DNA of 15,854 nt, taken from Pseudomonadota bacterium (GTDB lineage: Bacteria > Pseudomonadota > Gammaproteobacteria > Steroidobacterales > Steroidobacteraceae). Each line of letters begins with the position of its first letter. Position 1 is the first letter of the stretch. A program made the position numbers and the translations under genes. Positions 1 through 8,995 of this stretch are shown one piece after another. Under the pieces are notes generated by a model. That model was not told the origin of the DNA, ran no database searches, and saw only the letters and a list, made by a program, of their open reading frames with translations. The stretch spans positions 1 through 15,854 of the forward strand of contig JAKBBE010000058.1 in NCBI GenBank assembly GCA_021826035.1, read 5' to 3'.

Positions 1-65
1 ACGGTCATGGTGAGCCCGTAAAAGAGTCACGGACCGGTGTGGGCCATGCGGAGGTTCGCTCGAGC

Positions 66-1133
66 GTGAAAACCGTGCTGATCGTGACGGATGCCTGGCA
101 TCCAATGACCAACGGCGTGGTGACGACCCTCACCCAGACGGTTCGCTGCCTGCAGGGGTTCGGGTACGAGGTGCGCGTCATCGAGCCGAGCGCGTTTCGC
201 ACGGTGCCGTGCCCGAGCTACCCGGAGATCCGCATCGCCGTGCTCGCGCAGCGACGCATGGGCGCGCTCCTCGATGAGCGGCTGCCGTACGCGCTGCACA
301 TCGCCACGGAAGGGCCGCTCGGCTGGGCCGCGCGCCGCTACTGTCTGGCGCACGGCCTGCGCTTCACGAGCTCCTATCACACGCAGTTCCCGCAGTATCT
401 GCGCTCGCGCGCGCCGGTGCCGCTGCGCCTCTCCTATGCGCTCATCCGGCGCTTTCATGCCGCCGCCGAGCACTGCATGGTCAGTACCGCCTCGATGCAC
501 CGCGAACTGACCGCACGCGGCTTCACCAACCTGGTGCACTGGAGCCGTGGGGTGAACACCGAGCTGTTCCGTCCGCGGGCGAAGTCATTTCTCAGGTTGC
601 CGCGGCCGATCGCCGTCTACGCGGGGCGACTCGCCGTGGAGAAGAACGTCGATGCCTTTCTCGAGATGCCCTGGTCGGGCTCGAAGCTCGTCGTCGGCGA
701 CGGTCCGCAGCGGCGTCGTCTCGAGACGCGTTTCGCGGCGGCGACCTTCGTCGGCTATCGGTACGGGGAGGATCTCGCCGCGCACCTGGCCGCGGCCGAC
801 GTGCTGGTGTTTCCGAGCCGCACCGACACCTTCGGGCTGGTGAATCTCGAGGCGATGGCCTGTGGGGTGCCGGTGGCGGCCTATCCGGTGACCGGGCCGA
901 TCGACGTGGTCCGCGACGGCATCACCGGGGCGCTCGATGAGGACCTCGGTCGGGCGGCCCGGCGCGCACTCGAGGTCGATCCGAACGACTGCCGGGAGCA
1001 TGCGTTGCGCTCGGCCTGGGAGGCATGCGCGCGCCAGTTCGACAGTCACCTGGTCGAGTGCTCGGCGGCGCCGAGTCCTCAGGGCGTGCGCCGTGGCGCG
1101 CTGGTGAAGCGCTCCGAACGGGCGCTGCCGTAG
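66..1133 (+). CDS. GT4-family glycosyltransferase (MgtA-like)
   Basis: This is a GT-B-fold glycosyltransferase of about 355 residues, probably moving a hexose from a nucleotide sugar onto a lipid or glycan at the cytoplasmic membrane; donor and acceptor cannot be read from sequence. The N-terminal domain begins KTVLIVTDAWHPMTNGVV, the usual GT4 opening. The C-terminal donor domain has the strand 'PIAVYAGRLAVEKNVD' (about residues 180-195) and the nucleotide-sugar signature around residues 254-273 (DTFGLVNLE, then AMACGVPVAAYPV). The first acid of the EX7E pair is Asp254 and the second is Glu262. I chose the GTG at 66 because GGAGG lies at 50-54, 11 nt upstream; an in-frame GTG at 39 has no better signal. 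An open frame ending in TAA at 19-21 may be the tail of an upstream gene. The stop lies 10 bp from the stop of the opposing transporter gene. Confidence 0.88.
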   Translation: MKTVLIVTDAWHPMTNGVVTTLTQTVRCLQGFGYEVRVIEPSAFRTVPCPSYPEIRIAVLAQRRMGALLDERLPYALHIATEGPLGWAARRYCLAHGLRFTSSYHTQFPQYLRSRAPVPLRLSYALIRRFHAAAEHCMVSTASMHRELTARGFTNLVHWSRGVNTELFRPRAKSFLRLPRPIAVYAGRLAVEKNVDAFLEMPWSGSKLVVGDGPQRRRLETRFAAATFVGYRYGEDLAAHLAAADVLVFPSRTDTFGLVNLEAMACGVPVAAYPVTGPIDVVRDGITGALDEDLGRAARRALEVDPNDCREHALRSAWEACARQFDSHLVECSAAPSPQGVRRGALVKRSERALP

Positions 1134-1143
1134 CGGCGTGCGT

Positions 1144-2577
1144 TCAGGAGAGCGCGGCGCGGCGATGCCCGCTGAGCTCCGCGCCGGTGTCCGGTGCGAG
1201 CCGGGCGTAGGCGATGAGCCCGAGGGCGCCGATCGCGGCCATCAGCGTCAACGCGACGCGAAAGTCGAAGGCGCTGAACGCCGTGGTGTGGCGCGCCAGG
1301 CGGGTGAAATTCAGGATCAGCGCCGCGCCGGCCACCCCGGCCGCCATGGCGATCTGCTGCGTCAGGGAGAGCAGCACGCTCGCCGGCGCGCGCTCCTCGG
1401 CCGACACTTCCGCGAACGTGGTGAACATCAACGCGGTGAACTGCATCGAGCGGCTCGCGCCGGCGAACAGCAGGATCAGCACGATCAGCGACAGCGGCAG
1501 CGCCGGGGAGATCCACGCGCAGGCGGCGATGCCGCAGGCGGTGAGGGCGCCGTTGACGATGAGCACCTGGCGCAGCCCGAAGCGGCGCACGATCGGGTTG
1601 GTCACGATCTTCATCAGCAGGTTCGCCGCCATGTACACCAGCAGCAGCACGCCGCTTTGCAGCGGCGTCAGCCGGTAGACGATCTCGAGCATCATCGGCA
1701 GCAGGAAGGGCGTGGCGCTGATGGCCGCGCGGGTCAGTCCGCCGCCGGTCACCGTGGCGACCCGAAAGGCGGTGTTGCGCAGCACGTTGAGGCGCACCAG
1801 CGGCCGGGGGGTGGTGTCCAGATGCCGAACCGCCCCGTAGCCGGCCGCGACGGCCGCGGCGAGCAGTCCGACGGCGAGCGGCACCTCGATGTGCTCCCCG
1901 CCGAGGAGGTCAAGTCCGTAACTGAGACAGCCGACCGCGGCGGCGAGCCACAGAAAGCCGCGGCCGTCGAAGGCGGTCCGCTCGCTCGCCTTGTGATTGG
2001 GAATCACCGCGAGCACGAGCGCGATGGCGATCAGGCCGATCGGCGCATTGACGTAGAAGATCCAGCGCCACGAGAGCGCATCGGTGATGAATCCGCCGAG
2101 CGCCGGCCCGATCACCGGGGCGAGCAGGCCCGGCCAGACGAGCGTCGAGAGCGTCGGCATCAACTCACGCTTGTCGGTGTTGCGCAGCACGATCATCCGC
2201 CCGACCGGGGACATCATGGCGGCCGAGCCGCCCTGGATCAGCCGCGCGGCGATGAAGGCGGTGAAGCTGCCGGCCAGTCCGCAGGCCATCGAGGCGAGTG
2301 TGAACAGCCCGATCGAGCCGGCAAAGAGCGTGCGCGCACCGACGCGCTCGGCGAGCCAGGCGCTCGCCGGGATGCACACCGCGGCGGCCAGTGCATACGC
2401 GGTGATGCCCTCGCTCACCCGGCTCTCGTTGGTGGCGAAGCTGTGCGCCATCGCCGGCAGCGCCGTGACGATGATGGTCGAGTCGAGGTTCTGCATGAAC
2501 ATCGCGCAGGCGACGATCAGCGCGATGCGCATCGAGGGCCGAGCGAACGCGGCCAGGAGTTCGCGGAACCGGGACAT
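1144..2577 (-). CDS. MFS drug-efflux transporter, DHA2 (14-TM, EmrB/QacA-like)
   Basis: This is a 477-aa inner-membrane proton antiporter of the DHA2 branch of the major facilitator superfamily, which typically exports hydrophobic toxicants. The first helix carries the family motif NLDSTIIVTALP (about residues 30-41). The loop 'AERVGARTLF' follows (motif A region). The antiporter motif C is visible as 'GLLAPVIGPALGG', followed by 'SWRWIFYVNAPIGLIAIAL', characteristic of DHA2. Hydrophobic segments continue to the C-terminus, consistent with about 14 helices. Substrate cannot be assigned. The start at MSRFREL is chosen on family length; the frame stays open far upstream, but only because of base composition. 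No strong Shine-Dalgarno is visible. It is the last gene of the minus-strand cluster, 122 bp behind the DUF302 gene, with stable hairpins in that gap. Confidence 0.93.
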   Translation of the reverse strand: MSRFRELLAAFARPSMRIALIVACAMFMQNLDSTIIVTALPAMAHSFATNESRVSEGITAYALAAAVCIPASAWLAERVGARTLFAGSIGLFTLASMACGLAGSFTAFIAARLIQGGSAAMMSPVGRMIVLRNTDKRELMPTLSTLVWPGLLAPVIGPALGGFITDALSWRWIFYVNAPIGLIAIALVLAVIPNHKASERTAFDGRGFLWLAAAVGCLSYGLDLLGGEHIEVPLAVGLLAAAVAAGYGAVRHLDTTPRPLVRLNVLRNTAFRVATVTGGGLTRAAISATPFLLPMMLEIVYRLTPLQSGVLLLVYMAANLLMKIVTNPIVRRFGLRQVLIVNGALTACGIAACAWISPALPLSLIVLILLFAGASRSMQFTALMFTTFAEVSAEERAPASVLLSLTQQIAMAAGVAGAALILNFTRLARHTTAFSAFDFRVALTLMAAIGALGLIAYARLAPDTGAELSGHRRAALS

Positions 2578-2617
2578 TGGGCCCAGTGTATCGGTTCCCG
2601 CCGGCCCGAACGGCGCT

Positions 2618-2635
2618 CTCCTCCGAAAGGAGGAG
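2618..2635. repeat. Small perfect hairpin ahead of the MFS gene
   Basis: CTCCTCC and GGAGGAG flank GAAA, giving a 7-bp perfect stem with a GNRA tetraloop on the + strand and a TTTC loop on the - strand. It lies in the leader of the minus-strand transporter gene, 41-58 bp before its start. In the minus-strand RNA, one arm is itself SD-like (GGAGGAG) and is sequestered in the stem. A regulatory role is inference. Confidence 0.5.
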
Positions 2636-2659
2636 GCTGAGGGCCGCTCGGGCCCGGCG

Positions 2660-2691
2660 GCGCGCCGGGGTCGGGCCGACCGCCGGCGCGC
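2660..2691. repeat. GC-rich 15-bp hairpin after the DUF302 stop
   Basis: GCGCGCCGG-GGTCGG (2660-2674) is the reverse complement of CCGACC-g-CCGGCGCGC (2676-2691) except for one bulged G at 2682. This makes a very stable stem with a one-base centre. It sits 9 bp beyond the DUF302 stop on the minus strand. No T-run follows on that strand, so it is not a classical intrinsic terminator. It may block 3' exonucleases or partly attenuate transcription into the transporter gene. Confidence 0.5.
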
Positions 2692-2699
2692 GCGCCGCG

Positions 2700-3092
2700 T
2701 CAGCGGCCGAGCGCCTCGATGACGGCCGCGAGGTCGTGGCGGACCTTTTCGGCCGTGGCGCGCAGAGCCTCGTTGCCGGTGCGCTCCAGGGAGGCGACCG
2801 GATCGACGCTCGCCACTTCCACGTCGTGCTCGGCCGTCTCGCGTACGATCACGTTGCACGGCAGCAGCACCCCGAGGCGGGTCTCGCGCTGCAGCGCCTC
2901 GTGCGCCAGGCGCGGATTGCAGGCACCGAGAATGCGGTACTTCGGCGTATCGGCGCCGATCTTCGCCTTCAGGGTCGCCTGGACGTCGATGTCGGTGAGC
3001 ACACCGAAGCCGTGTTCCTTCAGACGCGCGATGACCTCGCTCACGGTCGCATCGAAGTCCTGCTGCAGAGTCTTGGCAATGTAGTAGCTCAT
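2700..3092 (-). CDS. DUF302 family protein
   Basis: This is a 130-aa soluble protein of the DUF302 family, whose function is not established. Family hallmarks seen are the opening MSYYIAKTLQQDFDATVSEV, the strand-helix 'RLKEHGFGVLTDIDVQATLKAKIG', the central 'YRILGACNPRLAHEALQ' and the following 'RLGVLLPCNVIVRE'. The conserved 'GACNP...PCNV' cysteines are about residues 57 and 79. DUF302 domains often accompany redox, acid or metal-stress genes. GAGG lies 7 nt before the ATG. It is 21 bp downstream of the alcohol dehydrogenase gene on the same strand, so almost certainly co-transcribed with it. Confidence 0.9.
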   Translation of the reverse strand: MSYYIAKTLQQDFDATVSEVIARLKEHGFGVLTDIDVQATLKAKIGADTPKYRILGACNPRLAHEALQRETRLGVLLPCNVIVRETAEHDVEVASVDPVASLERTGNEALRATAEKVRHDLAAVIEALGR

Positions 3093-3113
3093 GGGGATAC
3101 CTCGGCGGATGCT

Positions 3114-4169
3114 TCAGCCTTTCAGGGAGGCCATGTCGATCACGAAGCGGTACTTCACGTCGGCCTTGCTCAGCCGCTCGTAGGCTTCGTTGACCTCGTG
3201 GATCGCAATCACTTCGACATCGGCGATGATGTTGTGTTCGCCGCAGAAATCGAGCATCTCCTGGGTCTGGGGCAGGCCGCCGTTGACCGAGCCGGCGATG
3301 CTGCGCTCCCCGCTGAGCAGCGCGAAGGCCGGAATCACGAACGGCTGCTCCGGGATGCCGACCAGCGTCAGGTTGCCGTGGTGGCGCAGCAGGCCGAGAT
3401 AGGTGTTCAGGTCGTGCGCGGCCGAGACGGTATCGAGGAGGACATCGAAGTGCCCGGCGTATCGGGCCATCTCGTGCGCATCGCGCGTGACGATCACCCC
3501 GTCGGCGCCGAGCCGATGCGCATCCTCGCGCTTGCGCGCGGAGGTGGTGAGCACGTGCACCTCGGCGCCCATGGCATGGGCGAGCTTCACGCCCAAGTGC
3601 CCGAGCCCGCCGAGTCCGATCACCCCGACGCGGCTGCCACGGCCGACGCCCTGGCGGCGCAGCGGCGCGTACGTGGTGATGCCGGCGCACAGCAGCGGCG
3701 CGGTACCGGCCGGATCGAGGTTCTTCGGGATGCGCACCACGAAGCGCTCATCCACGACGACGCTCTCGGAGTAGCCGCCGTAGGTCACCCCGCCGGTGTG
3801 CTTGTCCGGGGAGTTGTAGGTGAGCACTGAATTGGCGCAGAGCTGCTCGTGGCCGGCGCGACAGTCCGGGCAGGTGCCGTCGGAGTCGACCTGGCAGCCG
3901 ACGCCGACCAGATCCCCGGCGCGATAGCGCGTGACGGCCGACCCGACTGCGCTGACGCGCCCGACGATCTCGTGCCCGGGAACCACGGGGTAGACCGCCG
4001 GCATCGCCGCGCTCCACTCGTCGCGTACCAGGTGCAGGTCCGAGTGACAGACACCGCAGAAGAGTATCTCGATGCGTACGTCGGTGGGGGTCGGCTCGCG
4101 CCGCTCGATGGTGTGCGGGGCGAGGGGTGAGGCGGCGCTCAGGGCCGCATAGGCTTTTGTCTTGTACAT
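3114..4169 (-). CDS. yahK: Zinc-dependent NAD(P)-alcohol dehydrogenase, YahK/CAD type
   Basis: This 351-aa medium-chain dehydrogenase is close to E. coli YahK and cinnamyl-alcohol dehydrogenases, which reduce aldehydes to alcohols with NADPH. Catalytic zinc ligands are visible: Cys41 (CGVCHSD), His66 (PGHE) and Cys161 (LLCAGITTY). The Rossmann loop is GLGGLGHLG (about 185-193). The C-terminus 'ADVKYRFVIDMASLKG' fits the family. In the structural-zinc lobe only Cys100, Cys103 and Cys111 are in place; the usual first Cys is Asp97. The start at MYKTKAY is preferred over an in-frame ATG 33 bp upstream because AGGAG (4179-4183 on +) lies 9 nt before it and the length matches YahK. It sits between the aldo/keto reductase and DUF302 genes, all on the minus strand. 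The symbol is by similarity only. Confidence 0.93.
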   Translation of the reverse strand: MYKTKAYAALSAASPLAPHTIERREPTPTDVRIEILFCGVCHSDLHLVRDEWSAAMPAVYPVVPGHEIVGRVSAVGSAVTRYRAGDLVGVGCQVDSDGTCPDCRAGHEQLCANSVLTYNSPDKHTGGVTYGGYSESVVVDERFVVRIPKNLDPAGTAPLLCAGITTYAPLRRQGVGRGSRVGVIGLGGLGHLGVKLAHAMGAEVHVLTTSARKREDAHRLGADGVIVTRDAHEMARYAGHFDVLLDTVSAAHDLNTYLGLLRHHGNLTLVGIPEQPFVIPAFALLSGERSIAGSVNGGLPQTQEMLDFCGEHNIIADVEVIAIHEVNEAYERLSKADVKYRFVIDMASLKG

Positions 4170-4235
4170 CGACTCGAACTCCTGATGAATGCCAGGCGCC
4201 ACCGAGCGCCGCGATACGGTCCGGATGCGTGCGCC

Positions 4236-5375
<1,140 letters not shown>

Positions 5376-5459
5376 TCAGCGCGGGTCCGGCGCGCCTGCG
5401 CGTGGTTTCGTGCAAAAATACCGATTCCGGGCGCACCGGCGCCTGTCGCGGAGTCCGCC

Positions 5460-7475
5460 ATGAACGCCCGTACCGTGCTGTTCGCATCCGCCGTTGCGCT
5501 GTGTGCCGCCGCTGCCGTCCAGGCACATCCGGCGCTGACGCACCGTGACTTCCGCGCCCTGGTGCGCCTGGGCACGCCGCATTTTTCACCCGGCGGGGGG
5601 CGGATCGCGGTGCGGACGATCCGATCGGACTTCGTGCACGATCGCTGGGATGCGACGCTGCGGGTCCTTGAGGTGCGCGGCGGCTCGATGCACACATTGG
5701 TGCGCGGCATGCGCGATCTGAGCGCGGCGCGCTGGAGTCCCGATGGACGCGACGTCGCGTTCATCGCCAAGGTGGACGGGCAGGCCGCGCAGGTGTTCGA
5801 GGTCGCGGCGGCGGGCGGTACGCCGCACGCGCTGACCCATGCGCCGCGGGGTGTCGAGCAGTTTGCGTTCAGCCCGCACGGCCGGACGCTCGCCTACGTC
5901 ACGGCGGATCCCTCGCTGCTCAGCGCCCGCCAGCGCCAGACCCACCATGATCTGTTCGCCATCCATGACGATGATTACCTGATCCATCAAGCGCCGGTGC
6001 CCTCCGAGATCTGGCTGCAGCCGCTGCGAGGCGGTGCGGCGCGACAGCTCACGCACGGTCCGGGCAGCGTGCTCGAGACCCCGCCGCCGATCGGGGGTGG
6101 CATCACCGCACCGTCCTGGTCGGCCGATGGACGCTGGATCGTCTATACCCGTCAGGTCGATGCCGATGACGGCGACAGTGACCGCACGACCATCATGGCG
6201 GTGAACGTCGCGAGCGGCGCTGAAGGGCGCATCGGCGCGCACCGGAGCTACGAGTACTCGCCGCGCTTCGCGCCGCACGGTGCGTCGGTGGCCTACCTGT
6301 ATCCGCACGGACCCGGCCCGGTGAGCGTGATGGACCTGTACGTCGGTTCGCCCCAGGGCGAGGCGCACGATGTCAGCGCCGCGCTCGGGCGCGATTTTGC
6401 GGCCAACTTCGCCTGGCTGCCCGGCGGCCAGGCGCTGCTCGGCATGGCCGATGACGGCATCGACAGTCGGCTGTTCCTGCAGCCGCTTCAAGGTCCCGGC
6501 CGGGCCGTGGCGCTCGGCGGACTGCAGGCGCTGAGCGTTGCCGTCTCCTCGCGCGGAGCGATCGCGGTGGTGGCGGACAACACGCGGCGCGCACCGGAAC
6601 TGTACCTGTTGCAGTCCCCGACGAGCGCCCCGGTGCGCCTGACGCACTTGAACCGCAGCTTCGAGTCCTACGCGTACCCGCGCAGCGTCGCGGTGCACTG
6701 GCATGCCCCGGACGGGCAGCCGAATGATGGAATCCTCACCTATCCCAACGGCTATGTCGCAGGTCGGCGCTACCCGCTCGTCGTGTTCAGTCACGGCGGT
6801 CCGGAGGCCGCATCGATCCGCCATTTCGATGCCGATGAGATCGGGCCGCTCAGGCTGCTGTTCGCCGCGCAGGGGTATCTGGTCTTCGAGCCGAACTATC
6901 GCGGCAGCGACAACCTCGGCAATGCGCACGAGCATGCCATCTATCGCGATCCGGGCGTCGGCCCGGACAGCGATGTGATCTCGGGCATCCGCATGCTTCA
7001 GGCCGAGGGTCTGGTCGACCCGGCGCGCATCGCGGCCGTCGGGCACTCCTACGGCGGATACATGACGACCTGGCTGATCGGACACCAGCACTTCTGGCGC
7101 TGCGCCGTGGTGGCCGACGGTGTGACCGACTGGACCGAGGAGTACGAGTTGTCGGGCGCGGGGAATCTCGCCTGGACCCGCGACTCCCTCGGCGGCAGCC
7201 CGTGGGATCCTCACGCCGCGGCGCTGTATCGCAGCGGCTCACCGATCACGTACGCCGGTGCGATCACCACCCCGACGCTGATTCTCTCCGGAACCGCGGA
7301 TGTCACGGTGCCGATCACCGAGTCGCTGGCGCTCTATCACGCGCTGGCGAGCCGGCGGGTGCCGGTGAAGTTCCTCGGCATTCCAGGGGCCTATCACATG
7401 CCTCAGGACCCGGTGCACCGGGCGCTGTTCTTTCGCGCGATGCTGCGTTGGGTCGTGCATTACCTCGGTCCCTGA
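5460..7475 (+). CDS. Secreted S9-family peptidase (prolyl oligopeptidase / acylaminoacyl-peptidase type)
   Basis: This is a 671-aa exported serine peptidase expected to trim oligopeptides in the periplasm or outside the cell. A signal peptide covers residues 1-22 (cut after VQA). Residues about 30-400 form a PD40/beta-propeller domain with repeats such as 'SPDGRDVAFIAKVDG' and 'SADGRWIVYTRQVD'. The C-terminal alpha/beta-hydrolase domain carries the triad Ser530 (GHSYGGYMT), Asp614 (SGTADVTVP) and His646 (GAYHMPQ). The pre-nucleophile block 'VFSHGGPEA' and 'NYRGSDNLG' are also typical of S9C. The ATG at 5460 is chosen because GGAG at 5450-5453 lies 6 nt upstream and a clean signal peptide begins there. 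A small DUF2007-like gene starts 10 bp after its stop. Confidence 0.95.
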   Translation: MNARTVLFASAVALCAAAAVQAHPALTHRDFRALVRLGTPHFSPGGGRIAVRTIRSDFVHDRWDATLRVLEVRGGSMHTLVRGMRDLSAARWSPDGRDVAFIAKVDGQAAQVFEVAAAGGTPHALTHAPRGVEQFAFSPHGRTLAYVTADPSLLSARQRQTHHDLFAIHDDDYLIHQAPVPSEIWLQPLRGGAARQLTHGPGSVLETPPPIGGGITAPSWSADGRWIVYTRQVDADDGDSDRTTIMAVNVASGAEGRIGAHRSYEYSPRFAPHGASVAYLYPHGPGPVSVMDLYVGSPQGEAHDVSAALGRDFAANFAWLPGGQALLGMADDGIDSRLFLQPLQGPGRAVALGGLQALSVAVSSRGAIAVVADNTRRAPELYLLQSPTSAPVRLTHLNRSFESYAYPRSVAVHWHAPDGQPNDGILTYPNGYVAGRRYPLVVFSHGGPEAASIRHFDADEIGPLRLLFAAQGYLVFEPNYRGSDNLGNAHEHAIYRDPGVGPDSDVISGIRMLQAEGLVDPARIAAVGHSYGGYMTTWLIGHQHFWRCAVVADGVTDWTEEYELSGAGNLAWTRDSLGGSPWDPHAAALYRSGSPITYAGAITTPTLILSGTADVTVPITESLALYHALASRRVPVKFLGIPGAYHMPQDPVHRALFFRAMLRWVVHYLGP

Positions 7476-7485
7476 GGCGCTCACC

Positions 7486-7782
7486 ATGCAACGACACGAA
7501 TCGCGTACCGAGGCGCCCGACTGGGTTCGGCTCGAGACCTGCCCCGATCCGCTCGCCGCGCAGGTGCTCGCCGGCCGGCTACACGCCGATGGTATCCCGG
7601 CGCAGGTGCGCGCATTCGAGCCGATCCCCGGGCTCGAGCAGAATGCTGAAGTGCACGTGCCGCGTCCCTGGTTGGCGCGAGCCCGCCAGTCGCTCGAGGC
7701 CCAGCGGCCGAGCGAGGAGGAGCTGACGGCGCTTGCGCTCGGCAGCGTGCCCGAGGAGCCGGGACCGCAGGAGGGGGGTTAA
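7486..7782 (+). CDS. Small DUF2007-like protein
   Basis: This is a 98-aa soluble protein. Residues about 13-70 (WVRLETCPDPLAAQVLAGRL, then HADGIPAQVRAFEPIPG and 'VHVPRPWLARARQSLE') match the layout of the DUF2007 'putative signal transducing' domain, in which a segment picks up leftover length from gene duplication of ACT-like folds; no reaction is known. The acidic C-terminal tail (SEEELTALALG, then a Pro/Glu/Gly end) is unstructured. The GAGG Shine-Dalgarno (7474-7477) overlaps the stop codon of the S9 peptidase gene, so the two are probably translationally coupled. Its TAA stop shares bases with the stop of the opposing antiporter gene. Confidence 0.75.
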   Translation: MQRHESRTEAPDWVRLETCPDPLAAQVLAGRLHADGIPAQVRAFEPIPGLEQNAEVHVPRPWLARARQSLEAQRPSEEELTALALGSVPEEPGPQEGG

Positions 7783-8954
7783 TCGGTGGCCGCTGCCGGG
7801 GTGGGCCGGCGAACCAGCGTGAGGGCGGCGGCGGACAGGAACACCACCAGCAGGATCGTACCGTCGAAATACGAGGGCAAATGCAGCGTGCGACGCGCCT
7901 CGAGGTACAGCACGGTGGTGATCAGCCCGCGCGGGGCGAGCCAGGTGAGCTCGGCGCTCAGCGTGCGCCCGAAGGGCCGCAGCATCGCATAGCGCAGTCC
8001 GTAGATGATGACGAGGATGATCGCGGCCGCGGCCCAGGCCTGCAGTGAAGTGAAGTCGATCAGCTTGGTGGAATACCCGAGCACGAAGAAGAAAAATCCG
8101 CGCACGGCGAACGTCAGCTCCTGCACCAATACTTTCAGCTCACCGACCGTCTGCGGCGAGATCTTCTCCCCAATGCGGGCCAACCCCGGGATGCGGGTCA
8201 GCACCGGCTGGTTGTTCAACATCAATCCGAACAGCAGCACCATGATCAGCGGGGAGAGGTGCAGCAGCTCCCCGGCGGAGTACAGCGCGAACAGCCCGGC
8301 GAGCAGTGGGATGTAGCGCACGTGTGCGGTGGCGCGCGTGGAGATCGCCACCAGGGCGATCGAGCAGATCGCTGCGAGTAGCAGCGAGAGCACGCCGCCG
8401 CCGGCGAGCCCGGTCAGAAAGCCCTGCACCGTCGCGCCGGAATGCACGAGCGCGAAGAAGACGAGCACCCCGAGGATGTCGGACGTGGAGCTCTCGTAAA
8501 TGACGAACTCCCGGGCGTGCGGACCTAGGCTGCGGCTGGCGGGGATGGCGACGGAGCTGCTGATGAGGGCGAGCGGGGTGGCGAGGATGGCGCCCTGCGC
8601 GTACGAGAGCCCGAGCATTTTGGCGGCGATGACCGTGAACACTGCGCCGTAGAGCAGCAGCGCGAGCGTCGCAATCGAGAAGGCGGTGGCGGCGAGTCTG
8701 AGCCGCTCGCGGCGCAGTTCGATGTCGAGCGCCCCCTCGAGCACGATCAGCACCAGTGCGATGGCGCCGGCGACGGGCACGCTGCTGGTGATGCCCCGGA
8801 CGACGAACCCGGTGGCCTGCAGGAGCGGCTGAGCCATCAAGCCGAGCGCGATCATCACCACCACTGAGGGCAGGCCGGAGGCCCGGTCGAGCTGCTCGAC
8901 CGCGAACGCGATGAGCAGAAATACTGCGGCCACCAGAATCGCCACGTAAATCAT
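7779..8954 (-). CDS. Monovalent cation/proton antiporter (CPA family)
   Basis: This is a 391-aa inner-membrane exchanger swapping Na+ or K+ for H+. About 12 hydrophobic segments span nearly the whole protein, beginning MIYVAILVAAVFLLIAFAVE. Family motifs are 'LVLIVLEGALDIELRRERLR' (about 70-90), 'ATPLALISSSVAIPASRSLG' (about 125-145) and YESSTSDILGVLVFF beginning at Tyr153, with Asp159 in the position of the ion-binding Asp. There is no C-terminal TrkA-N/RCK regulatory domain, so it is shorter than KefB-type proteins. The start is set by GAGGA 7 nt before the ATG at 8954; longer in-frame starts give non-hydrophobic sequence that would overlap the promoter. The ion is not predictable. It converges on the S9/DUF2007 pair with overlapping stops. 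Confidence 0.9.
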   Translation of the reverse strand: MIYVAILVAAVFLLIAFAVEQLDRASGLPSVVVMIALGLMAQPLLQATGFVVRGITSSVPVAGAIALVLIVLEGALDIELRRERLRLAATAFSIATLALLLYGAVFTVIAAKMLGLSYAQGAILATPLALISSSVAIPASRSLGPHAREFVIYESSTSDILGVLVFFALVHSGATVQGFLTGLAGGGVLSLLLAAICSIALVAISTRATAHVRYIPLLAGLFALYSAGELLHLSPLIMVLLFGLMLNNQPVLTRIPGLARIGEKISPQTVGELKVLVQELTFAVRGFFFFVLGYSTKLIDFTSLQAWAAAAIILVIIYGLRYAMLRPFGRTLSAELTWLAPRGLITTVLYLEARRTLHLPSYFDGTILLVVFLSAAALTLVRRPTPAAATD

Positions 8955-8995
8955 GTGCGCTTCCTCGCGCGGCGCCGCAGGGGCGGGTTCGTTGC

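Noticed and set aside
1..21. Open frame ending in TAA at 19-21, possibly the end of an upstream gene
   Set aside because: Only six codons are visible, too few to support a feature.
1138..2640. A 500-codon open frame on + opposite the MFS gene
   Set aside because: The translation is a His/Arg/Gln/Glu-rich low-complexity string typical of the antisense of a GC-rich membrane protein gene. There is no ribosome site or family motif.
1144..3690. An 848-codon open frame on the minus strand that would fuse upstream sequence to the MFS transporter
   Set aside because: The upstream 370 codons are Arg/Ala/Gly/His-rich antisense or out-of-frame readings across the DUF302 and dehydrogenase genes; the transporter has a proper N-terminus at 2577.
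2577..3830. A 417-codon open frame on + opposite DUF302 and the alcohol dehydrogenase
   Set aside because: It is the antisense shadow of two genes that carry complete family motifs on the other strand.
5586..7214. A 542-codon open frame on - opposite the S9 peptidase
   Set aside because: The opposite strand encodes a full propeller and catalytic triad; this frame has no motifs.
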